DNA of 64,000 bases. It comes from Pycnococcus provasolii. Taxonomy: Eukaryota > Chlorophyta > Pseudoscourfieldiophyceae > Pseudoscourfieldiales. The DNA lies in contig CP150569.1 of NCBI GenBank assembly GCA_049487715.1, positions 496,001 to 560,000 on the forward strand, written 5' to 3'. The position numbers were made by a program, and so were the translations under genes. The notes beneath the pieces are model-generated. The model was not told where the DNA came from. It searched no databases and saw only the letters and a program-made list of their open reading frames with translations. Positions 18,166-26,900 of the stretch are shown here, in pieces. Position 1 is the first letter of the stretch. Each line of letters begins with the position of its first letter.

Positions 18166-18774
18166 CTCCTCCTCGCCGATCGAGGCGGCTGTGGTTGTGC
18201 CGTTCTCCGATCGAGGTCCCCTCCATGCAGCGCACCGCGGTCTGCGCTCGTGATCCACCAGGAAGTCCCTTCGTGACTTCCGCCAGCTGGTTTGTGGAGT
18301 GTCGTCACGTTGATCGCGCCTGATCCCGCTCTCGCACAGATTTGTCCTGGGTCCCTGCTTGGTCCGCCCGTCGTAGCGCCTGTCGCCCAGTATCTGGATT
18401 GCGGCCGAGTTGTCCTCATGCACATCTACTTGTTGTAGTGGTGGTGTCGGCGTTGGCGACTCCGATCCCTGTGAATGGAATGATGATGATGGCGTAGCTG
18501 CTGTTGTTCGTTCGTTGTCCAAAGCCTGCTGCGCCATGTCGCGTTCACGCCGAGCCCTCGCGACAAGTACACGCATCCCTGGGGATGACGCTGTTGCTGT
18601 CGTTGTCTCCTCCATCTGCTGATGGCGTAGTGTCGCATCATCCAGCAGTGCGCGTCGTGCGCTGAGTCGCTGCGACGCCAGCGGCGAGTTTTGCGCGATG
18701 ACGACTAGATCTTCGCGTTCCTCGTCGTTGAGCAGCGGTTGTTCCGGGCGCTGTTCACCACGCCCCGGTTCCAT
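18067..18774 (-). CDS. Gag-like or remnant ORF of the LTR element
   Basis: An ATG overlapping the LTR/primer-site junction opens a frame of about 235 codons that runs through the interior and into the 3' LTR. The first 100 residues are acidic and helical (NDEEREDLVVIAQNSPLASQ, RVLVARARRERDMAQQALDNE). The rest is Ser/Pro/Arg-rich. No CCHC knuckle or enzymatic motif is present. It may be a decayed gag piece or a non-functional open frame. Confidence 0.35.
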   Translation of the reverse strand: MEPGRGEQRPEQPLLNDEEREDLVVIAQNSPLASQRLSARRALLDDATLRHQQMEETTTATASSPGMRVLVARARRERDMAQQALDNERTTAATPSSSFHSQGSESPTPTPPLQQVDVHEDNSAAIQILGDRRYDGRTKQGPRTNLCESGIRRDQRDDTPQTSWRKSRRDFLVDHERRPRCAAWRGPRSENGTTTAASIGEEECEGRIDWGFVLVKPHWRLICGFDLGENVLTQE

Positions 18775-19171
18775 GATGGAACGAGCCACTGCCCGTAGGT
18801 TGTGGTGTGTGTTCTTGGTGTGTGCCCCCGGCACCGGTGTCACCTTCAGACGCCATAGGTTGTGGTCGAGTGAAAGTAAGTAAAAAGTCAAGAATGACGT
18901 TACAAAGAAGGTGAAAGTAAAGCGCGCGCCGCCAGCGCGCCGCCAATTGAGCGCGTCAGTCAATCAGCGCCAATCACATCAAATCACCATAAAAAGAACG
19001 TCTTGAGCAATTATTCCAAAAGGGGAGATTATAGTGGGCTGTCTGTCTCCCACTATAAACATATCACGTCCTGAAAGTCAAGACGTTTTTCTCCCAAATC
19101 AAACCCACAAATCAAATCTCCAGTGGGGGTTTCACCAAAACAAACCCCCAATCGATTCGCCCCTCTCAGCA
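18774..19171 (-). repeat. 5' LTR (element on minus strand)
   Basis: A 398-bp LTR. It contains a nested inverted repeat: ACGTCTTGA against TCAAGACGT as the outer arms, and TTATAGTGGG against CCCACTATAA as the inner arms, at about 18995-19090. The primer-binding site abuts its inner end at 18758-18773. Confidence 0.85.
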
Positions 19172-19176
19172 CCCTC

Positions 19177-19546
19177 GTCGTCCGCGTGGTGCGAGCAGCA
19201 CCACACGGCGACGCCGTCAACAGCCGGTGGTTTTGCATAGGCGTGTTGTCTTGTAGCGAAAGACGCGTGAGGCGATTCCATAACCAAGCACTTTCCTCGT
19301 GAACACTCACAGTTGCACATGGCGACGCGGCGGGCAGAACCGCAGAAGCGAGAAGGGGCCCACGGGGCAGGGGGTGTCTGAGGATGGACCAATAAGTCCA
19401 TCCAATAAAGTATCCCCATCCACAGTGAAAAACCTGGAATTTCTCTGGGAATCGCAAAATCCGCAATCTGACGCGTCACACCCCCTCCACAGACCACACT
19501 TCCATTTGACTTTCTGCCGGAAAAGTATATAATATCAGTGTCCTCG
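19177..19546. promoter_or_regulatory. Upstream region of the ATG14/UVRAG-family gene
   Basis: No gene is seen. A TATA-like run (GTATATAATATC) lies at about 19525-19536, only some 15 bp before the ATG chosen for the next gene. If it were a real TATA box, transcription would start inside the proposed coding region. The region also contains the short inverted pair GGAC...AATAAGTCC near 19385. Confidence 0.35.
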
Positions 19547-21487
19547 ATGTCTGCTGCCCGTGTTTGCTGCGCGTGCTGCTCCAGCACAGGTGGTGGTGGT
19601 GGTGGTGGTGGTGAGTTAGGCTCCTCGTCCGGCACCCCTTCGTCGTCGTCGGGTGTGTCTCTGCTGTGCCAGCACTGCGTCTGGGATGGAGCGGCCACAT
19701 GCTCCCTGCGCGACGTCGTCGCGCGCCTACGCGATGCGCTCGAAACGCGAGACGTGCTGCGGGAACAACTGCAGCAGACCGTGGCCTTGACCTTGGAGAA
19801 ACAACGCGCAAACAAGAAGAAGGAAGTGGTGCAGGCGAACGCAGCTTCGTCAGCAGTGCTCGAGGAACGACTGCGCACGCGCATCGCGTGCATACGAGCA
19901 AAGCTGTCGCACGAAACCAAGCGACTCGAGGAAAGAAAGGCGAATATACCCACGCTGACGAACGCGAGAGGGGCGGGCGCGCGAGCGGCGGACGCAAGAC
20001 TCATGGCACGCATGCACGAAGCGAGACGGCGCGTCTCAGAAGAACGGGCCAGGCTCGTCAAGGGCCTGCGCGCTGTCATGCAGCTTCGCATGGCGGCGGT
20101 GGCGCAGCAGAAGATTCCGTCGCCTCCTCCAAATCAACAGCAACAGCAGCAGCAGCACAAAAACAGACAAACGTTTGCCGCATCCATATGCGGCGTGTGC
20201 ATACCAGAAGGAAGGTGGGCGTGGCAGGCGACGACGCGAGGAGACGCACTGCACTATACCCTCACGTCCGGCGACGAAAACGCCGTATCGGGAGATGAGG
20301 CGCACGTCTCCTGTGCGAGTGCTAGCGCAGCTCTGGGATACACTGCATTGTTCGTGTCGCTGTTTGCCAAGTACGCGGATGCGCCGCTCCTCTGCGAGCT
20401 GAGATTTCACGGGTCGCGAAGCACATGCTGGGAACGTGCTTCCTTCTTCGACGCAAGGCCTCTGTCGCAGGGCCTGGCAAGGCCACTCTACCGCCCGCCA
20501 GCGCAGTCTGGCGGCACGGAGCAAGGTGGTGTTGGTGCTGGCGTGGGCACCGTCAACGCTGCCACCATCGGCGTCGGCCGTCGGCTTGGTACCGTGGCAC
20601 TTCGCCGATGTGTTGCCGCGGCTGTGGTGCACGTAGCACACGCATGCTCGATGTCGAGTCCGCCAGGCGCAGCTGCGCTCACGTCCGCCGCGATGGCGGA
20701 GGCGACACGCGCTGGCTGTGGACCGCTCGGCGCGCTTGCGGCTCTCACGCATGCGATGGGAGGTGTCGGCGGCGTCGGCTTTAGCGGCGAGGATGGTGGC
20801 ATGGCGGCAAGCGGGATGGCAGCGAGCGTGATGCGGAGCTTGCATTTCAACGGATCTGATGCGCACCTTCGCCGCCTTGGTGGTGCAGGAGCGCCGAGTG
20901 CCGCGGGTGTCGGCGTCGGCGTCGGCGTCACTGCCGCAAGTCCATGGACAGTGTACGCGGTTGAGGATTGGAGCAGCGACGACGATATGGAGGAGGACGA
21001 CGCTGCGCTCGACTCGGCGCTGACGCGTGGTGCGAGCGTTCTTGCTGCAAGTCGACCTTCGGGCGCACGTGGAGAGGGAGCCTTCGCATCCTCTCCGTCT
21101 TCTCGCTCTCATGGAATAGCGACGGGTTCACCGCAAGGTGGCGGTGCCACCGGCGACGACTTTCCAGCCTTGCCAACGCAGCGTCGGAAGAGCACACATG
21201 CGACGGACGCCTGGGCGATGGTTGAGTTTGAGAGCGCGGCGCTCCCTCCTCCTCCGTCACGTGTTTCCGACGTGATACACTGGGAGCGTGCCGTGCTGTC
21301 TCCCGACCAGGACCGTGCTCGTGTGTCGTCATCGTCTTCAGCTGCCGCTGCGACGGCAGCTCGCGAGATGGCACGCGAGGTGGGCGACAATATGCAACGT
21401 GCAGCTAAGACTGCGGCGGCACGTGTGGAGACTGCGACAGCTGCGGCTGCGGCTGCAGCGAAGGTTCTGTTTAGGCAGATGACATAG
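19547..21487 (+). CDS. ATG14/UVRAG (Vps38)-family subunit of the Vps34 PI3-kinase complex
   Basis: A 646-residue protein. Proteins of this family join Vps34, Vps15 and Beclin-1/Atg6 and direct PI3P production to autophagosomes (ATG14) or endosomes (UVRAG/Vps38). The N-terminus has paired cysteines CCACC and CQHC around a poly-Gly run, like the ATG14 zinc-binding end. Residues about 55-185 are coiled coil (LRDALETRDVLREQLQQTV ... RRRVSEERARLVKGLRAV), followed by a poly-Gln run. The conserved core follows: ASAALGYTALFVSLFAKYADAPLLCELRFHGSRS. The C-terminal third is Ser/Ala-rich. Start is ATG 19547; a GTG nine bases upstream is not used in nuclear genes. Whether it is ATG14 or UVRAG cannot be decided here. 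Confidence 0.65.
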   Translation: MSAARVCCACCSSTGGGGGGGGELGSSSGTPSSSSGVSLLCQHCVWDGAATCSLRDVVARLRDALETRDVLREQLQQTVALTLEKQRANKKKEVVQANAASSAVLEERLRTRIACIRAKLSHETKRLEERKANIPTLTNARGAGARAADARLMARMHEARRRVSEERARLVKGLRAVMQLRMAAVAQQKIPSPPPNQQQQQQQHKNRQTFAASICGVCIPEGRWAWQATTRGDALHYTLTSGDENAVSGDEAHVSCASASAALGYTALFVSLFAKYADAPLLCELRFHGSRSTCWERASFFDARPLSQGLARPLYRPPAQSGGTEQGGVGAGVGTVNAATIGVGRRLGTVALRRCVAAAVVHVAHACSMSSPPGAAALTSAAMAEATRAGCGPLGALAALTHAMGGVGGVGFSGEDGGMAASGMAASVMRSLHFNGSDAHLRRLGGAGAPSAAGVGVGVGVTAASPWTVYAVEDWSSDDDMEEDDAALDSALTRGASVLAASRPSGARGEGAFASSPSSRSHGIATGSPQGGGATGDDFPALPTQRRKSTHATDAWAMVEFESAALPPPPSRVSDVIHWERAVLSPDQDRARVSSSSSAAAATAAREMAREVGDNMQRAAKTAAARVETATAAAAAAAKVLFRQMT

Positions 21488-21582
21488 ATAGCGTGTGTGT
21501 GGTATGCTTTTTTTGTTTATTTGTCTAGTGTATTATTATGTCACTATTATTTATGATTTACTCGTCACTAACCGGAGTAGTT

Positions 21583-22346
21583 TTACACGCCGCCTTCACC
21601 AGCCTTCGTTTGGTTGGCCTTTTCGCCTTCCACCTCACGGTACTTTGATAGGTACACCTTGAGTGGTTCGACGTAGTCCTCAAATCCGAGCGTCGCCATG
21701 GCCCACAGCAGGTCGTCTCCGTTGATTGTTTTGCGTTTTTCCCGCTGGCATTTGTCTGACGCTTCTGAGGTGATGAAGGAGATGAACTCCGAAACGCACT
21801 CCTGCACCGTCTCTTTCGCATCCTTTGCAATTTTGGCGTTCGAAGGAAGTGCCTTTATTTATTTTTTTTGAAGGAAAAAGAAAAGAAAAAGAAGGAGTGG
21901 TTTTTTGTTGTTGGTGGTGGTGGTTTTCGTTCGTTCGTGAGTTCAAGTCTTTTATTTTTCGGAAAGAAAACAAACAAACGTGTCCTATCTATCTATCACC
22001 AAGAAAGGTATATATTTTTTTCAATCTGGAGGAACTCCTCCACGAGCAATGGAATAAATAAAGCATACGCCAAACTCAAAACGCCAAACAAACGCCAAAT
22101 CCAAAAAAACAAACAAAAACCGTAAGCCAACAAGACTCGTGGGACCCGGCTACTTAAGCCGTTCTCGCCCGGTAGTACCGTACATACTTTTTTCATGATT
22201 CGCGATATGTTGGCGATAGGTAGGAACCGGTCCTGTTCACGCACGGAGACATCCTCCTCTATGAACTCCTCACCACCTGCTGCATCTTTTGGAACAGCGG
22301 TTTTGTCGTCGGCAGCAGCTTTGTCAGGGGCAGCGGCGTCCGCCAT
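21583..22346 (-). CDS. NF-YB (HAP3) CCAAT-binding factor subunit, two exons
   Basis: NF-YB pairs with NF-YC through histone folds and, with NF-YA, binds CCAAT promoters. Exon 1 is 22188-22346 (53 codons; ends [18 protein letters not shown]). Exon 2 is 21583-21852 (89 codons; begins [20 protein letters not shown]). Together they give a 142-residue protein with an uninterrupted histone fold, including [37 protein letters not shown] and [13 protein letters not shown]. The intron has GTATGT at the donor and AAAG at the acceptor and falls in phase 0. The N-terminal tail is Ala/Lys/Asp-rich. Without splicing, each exon would run into unrelated sequence, so the intron is required. Confidence 0.9.
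21853..22187 (-). other. Intron of the NF-YB gene (335 bp)
   Basis: It is bounded by GTATGTACGG at the donor and ATAAATAAAG at the acceptor. It separates the invariant Lys-Lys of SRIMKK from [13 protein letters not shown], codons that are contiguous in all NF-YB proteins. Base composition is AT-rich compared with the exons. Confidence 0.85.
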
Positions 22347-22787
22347 GGTATGGTATCTGCTTCTTGGAAAATGACCTTTGACGCGAATCTTGGGGACGAA
22401 AACGAAAAGCAAGGAGGGCAGCCTGGGACCCGAGGTCACCCCCACCTGGGCACACCTGTACCCCAGGCCCAAGGGGGGAGGATAGGGTTCCCAGGCGTTT
22501 AGGATAGGGTTGGCCAGGGTTAGGGTTTGGGGTGTTTGGGGTTAGGGTTAGGGTTACCTCTAGGGTTAGTTAGGGATCTTTGGCAAACCACTTCTTCTTG
22601 GCTGTGCTTGGGCTAATAAAGGGTTTAACCTGACGACTTCAGGACGGACGGACGACGCCTACGATAGATAGTCTATGATGGTATGTAGGATAGTTGTTTG
22701 TTTAGAAAAGAAGTGCTACTGTGCATTCTATTCTTAGAAAATAAGAAGAGAAGTGTGCTGTGTTGTGTTGTGCTGTGCTGTGTTGTG
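22347..22787. other. Intergenic with degenerate telomere-like repeats
   Basis: No gene is seen. The region holds the shared promoter side of NF-YB and the 3' side of the C10-like gene. Degenerate TTAGGG words lie at 22481-22575, annotated separately. Confidence 0.5.
22481..22575 (+). repeat. Degenerate interstitial TTAGGG tract
   Basis: At least seven GGGTT(A) words, several as exact TTAGGG (GGGGTTAGGGTTAGGGTT near 22540), are interrupted by variants such as GGTTTGGGG. Confidence 0.7.
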
Positions 22788-23210
22788 TCATGGCATGGGC
22801 GGCGCACCTCCCATGCCACCCATCATCATAGTCAACATCGCCGCCACCTCGGGAGGTAAGAACGCGTCGCGCATGTTTTTTGCCAACTCCTTGATCTCGT
22901 CGTCGGTGTCGTGCGCCTTGCAAGCCGCGAAAAATGCAAGCAAACCACCCTGGTCAGCAGGAAAGCCGTACTTCGCTAAGATGTCCTTCGCCAGATCAAG
23001 AGCAATAGGCATGCCGACCATCATAACCTTCATCACGTCAGGCTTGCCATCAGCACCCATGCTCATAGCCTTGGCGGTTTCGAGCTTCTGCGCGTTCGCG
23101 TTGCACACCTCGTTCACCTCCTTGAGTGCGCTTAAGGCGTTCTCCTTCGTCAACGTGGGCATGGGCGGGGGCGCGAGGCCTCCGGGGGCGGCGGGAAACG
23201 CCGACGCCAT
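22788..23210 (-). CDS. C10 (C12orf57/GRCC10) family protein
   Basis: A 140-residue small helical protein. Its layout matches the C10 family: an N-terminal Ala/Pro stretch, then TKENALSALKEVNEVC, a conserved central segment (VMMVGMPIALDLAKDILAKYGFPADQGGLLAFFAACKAH), then D-E-I and LPPEVAAM. The KYGF...GGLL...F pattern and the terminal FLPP are the most telling. In humans loss of C12orf57 causes a developmental disorder, but the molecular activity is unknown. The C-terminus is Met/Gly/Pro-rich (MMMGGMGGAPPMP). The assignment is from pattern recognition and is moderate. Confidence 0.6.
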   Translation of the reverse strand: MASAFPAAPGGLAPPPMPTLTKENALSALKEVNEVCNANAQKLETAKAMSMGADGKPDVMKVMMVGMPIALDLAKDILAKYGFPADQGGLLAFFAACKAHDTDDEIKELAKNMRDAFLPPEVAAMLTMMMGGMGGAPPMP

Positions 23211-23902
23211 GACGAAACCGTAATAGAATTTCAGGCAGGCGCTTCTGGAAGTTTTTTTTTGTTTTTGTCTGTCACACCGAAAGCGGAATGAAGAAGCACA
23301 ACAGGCTCACAGGGAGAGGCGGGGGAGAAAAAACAAAACCTTCAAGGGATCCCACAACAGGAAAGGGTTAGGGTTTAGGGTTAGGGCTAGGGTTAGGGTT
23401 AGGGTTAGGGTTAGGGTTAGGGTTAGGGTTAGGGTATCCCTCTTGGCCTCTTGGGGCATCTTGGGGCGTTTTCTTTTTGGGCGTGAGACGGAGGACCGTA
23501 TGGGGCAAAACCACGTTTTCACGTGACACGTGTTTTCTTTCCGACTCTCTTTTGTTTCTTTGCACAAACGTGTAGGGTACAGTACGTGTAAATGTTACTG
23601 TACGGGAAGTAAAGTCGACTATATTTGTTTCGTGCGGGGCTCACGCGTAGAGGTGAACCTTTTTATAGTACCCTACCGGGTAGTAGTACTTCTTACTGTA
23701 GAGGTTGTCTATGCTCCGTATGATACAGTACTGTTGTAGACAAATGTCAATGGGAATTCCGTACACAAACAGCTTATGTATTTTTGATCATAAATAAATA
23801 AAAAGTATTACATAGTTTATCATACAAGTACTCTTCTTCATGGTACGATTCACACGTCGTCGCCGTCGCCGTCGCACACACACACAAGTTCTTCGAAGCA
23901 CA
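23211..23902. other. Intergenic with telomere-like tract and short inverted repeats
   Basis: No gene is seen. A clean TTAGGG tract lies at 23364-23435. Near 23578-23605 there is an inverted pair GTACAGTA / TACTGTAC, and a similar TACAGTAC word recurs at 23731. AATAAATAAA at about 23790 may serve as poly(A) signal for one neighbour. Confidence 0.5.
23364..23435 (+). repeat. Interstitial (TTAGGG)n tract, about 12 units
   Basis: Near-perfect TTAGGG units with one TTTAGGG and one CTAGGG variant. It is embedded between genes, not at a chromosome end in this window. Confidence 0.9.
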
Positions 23903-26900
23903 TCATACGCTGCCATTGCCAGGATTACTTGTGCTTGCAATCTTCTTCAGCTCAATTTTGGCGTTATTGTGTCGAAACGGGGTAGACTTGAACGCTGATA
24001 CACCACGAACGCTGCCGGGCATTGTTCTCTCTCTTGGAGTCTTCGCCGCATCAACGTAAGAAGTATAATTGGAATCAGAGCTTAGACGCCTCGACGCCGT
24101 TCGGCCAAGAGACCTAGCCAGAGGCATGAGGTACGCCTGAGGCCTCAACATTTTGGCCACCATGACTTGCACGGTCAAATCCTCACGGTCAATTTTCTCA
24201 TCCTCCACAATCACATCGAGTGGTAAAGGCTCCTCCTCAATCAAGCCGTCTCTCGCCACCCAGCTGGGAACAACCTTGGCAATGAAGCTCTCCCACTGAG
24301 TCTGTTCTACGTCCTTCTGCACGGCAAACGTCTTCAGGTTGAGCCGTTTTGCTAACCCGTCGTACAGCCACTGACCCAGGAGAACGATGTTGTAGTTTGA
24401 AACCTTCTTCTGTCGCACGTTGGAGAGGGCAGATATCACATGGCCAAAGTCGTCGCGTGCATCCGTGTTGGCATGCTCGAGGAGCCACTCCGCCACCGCC
24501 GAGATGTCCATGGGTGACACAGTTACGCTAACGGGCGTCCTGAACTTGCCATACTTCTCGTAAGTCTCAAGCACAAATTGCATAAATCTTCGAAGCGCGA
24601 GTACGTCACCTGTCGAGCACTTTTCAGCATTGCTCATGTATTCAACCACGCAAGGAAAGGCTTTCGCGAACCTGCGGAACACCACCGCCTTGCTTGTGTG
24701 ACGGAAGTCGGAGATCGTCGCGGTGTCGCTTATATGATCCTGCATGAAACTCTCGAGACGAAGAAGTCTTATGATGTCTTGTCGGCTGACACCTTCGCGA
24801 AGCCAGGCGAGCATACCGTGCGCGTCGAGAGTCTGAGGAAGCTCAGGAACAACGTCAGACGCTGCCATGTTCGCTGCCATCCTGCCAAGCTGAGCGCACT
24901 GTCTTTCTGAATCTGTTCTCTGGGCAAGACGCACAATCTCGCCTAGAAGTTTCGTATCGAGGTTATCGAACTTAACCTCTTCGGCCAAAACGCCAGTCTC
25001 AGCCATGTCGATCATCTCTTCGACCATTTTTGTGATGACATCTTGCTCTAGGCCTAGAATCGCCATGCGCTGGCGCACGCCAGTTCCAGAGCCCATATCC
25101 GCATTACGGGCAATCAGCTCGCGAACGACATGAGCAAGAAACTCCTTTATATTCACGGTTTGGTTTGACGCCTCGTCCATCACATCCACGAGCGCTATTG
25201 CCTGCTCTTCTGTGAAAGCGCTCCTTTTCCCGCGACGGAACGCGCTTGCCTTCTGAATGAATTCGTTAGCGGTGATAATCATGTTATGATTTTCGTCGAT
25301 CACGCGGAACAGCAGCGGCGCAAAGGCTAGAATTTTCACGGCAAATTCGTTCGCTTCAAGCATCGACTTGCCAATGTCCGGGCGATTTTCGTTGACTACC
25401 ATCTTGACAATCCGCCTCTCAAGCCGGATACGGCTAGCTCTCTCACATCCTTGATCGACGAAATCGTTCATAAGCAGCATCCACGCATATAGCACGACGG
25501 CAGCGATACAAAGCAATGTCGTCGTGTCAAAAACGTCGGCGATTAGCAAACCTTCGCCGGACGGACTTCCGTGCTCACGCACCATCCCCGCGATAATGTA
25601 CAAAATGTTCACGCAGCATGCGGTACTGTCGAGAACGTCGACGTTCTGGTCGCGGAATGGGCGAGCGAAGAATTGCGCAGCCAGAAACAGTGCCATGACG
25701 AGGATGCCGAGCGCCGCCTGAATCAGGCCGTTGTGCGAGAAGAACACGAGCACCGCAGTCATGGTAAAGCGACGAAGTAAAATCACAATCTCCCAGTAGT
25801 ACCAGTAAGGTTCGTAACGCCTGTACAAGAAGCCATACCGCCTGAGGAATTGATCGTCGGCCAGCACGTCGCGCGTTCTGCCATAATACAGAATATATAG
25901 GACATAAGCAGGAATGCCAATCACGTACACGAGACAACCGGCCGAGCCCATGAAAAGCAAAATGAGGTGATCAGTGCTCTCGTACATCGTCAGCTCAGGA
26001 TATGCGACAAGAAACTGTTTGCCGTCAAGGTCTTTCCTGCCCACGAACACCGCAAAGCACTTGGCACACAGCGCATTGTAGGTGATTATGTAGAAGTTGG
26101 TGAACTCCATAATAATCGCGTCAACTCGAGATGGTATGTCCTCTTCGGACATCTGGAACCAAGAGGGTGCCGATCTCAAGTAACCATTCATCACGAGATT
26201 CAGAAATAAACGCTCGAACAAGTGCCACGTCACAGCTAATACAAGGCGAATCCAGCTGAGCATCATGATGAGCAGGAAACCTCTGATCGCATTCCACCGT
26301 AGGTGACATTGCCACATCACGACGATATCAACATCGAAGTTCACGATGGCAGAAATTACCTTCCAACCTTCGATTGCCGAGCTTCGTTCAAGCGAGAACG
26401 ATCCAATGATATCAGATATCTGCATGAACTGCAGTCCGATGTCGGCGGGATCGTGAGTTCCTGCGGTGTACTTGTTGATCGCGAACCAAAGGCTGAACAC
26501 GAACAAGGTGACGAAGGTAGTTAAAACCCACTGATCCTTATCTGCGCATTTGTCACACCTGCCGATCCTGATGAAGTGCCCCTCTGAGCATAACGTGCAC
26601 ATCTTTCCTTCGTACGCTTCACCGCACGTTGCAATGCCAGGGCCACCAGGGCACGCTTCTGGCAAAGGGCACTCCTGCACACGGCCCAGGTAGCAAGGCG
26701 CATCACCTGGATCACATTCCTGTGTTGATGGCGAGGCCCAAAAGCCTGGGCTTACTTGCCATGTACCATTGACATGAGAAGCTTCTTCTCCCTGCACATT
26801 GCTGCCGCCTAGACATGTCCACGAAGTGTCACATTGATCGCAGTTACCCTTGTAGGTTGCCTCGGTGCCCGAGCCAGGCACCAAGCTATACGTCGACGCA

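Larger units (their letters stand above)
17793..19171 (-). mobile_element. Small non-autonomous LTR retroelement (TRIM-like)
   Basis: A 1379-bp element read on the minus strand. Two direct repeats, 17793-18165 and 18774-19171, both start TGATGG and end CA on the plus strand. They flank a 608-bp interior. Directly inside the 5' LTR (minus sense) is TGGAACCGGGGCGTGG, beginning with TGG as a tRNA primer-binding site should. Directly before the 3' LTR is GGCGAGGAGGAG, a polypurine tract. CCCTC flanks both sides. The interior is too short for pol, and no protease, reverse transcriptase or integrase motif is seen, so mobility would depend on proteins from elsewhere. Confidence 0.85.
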
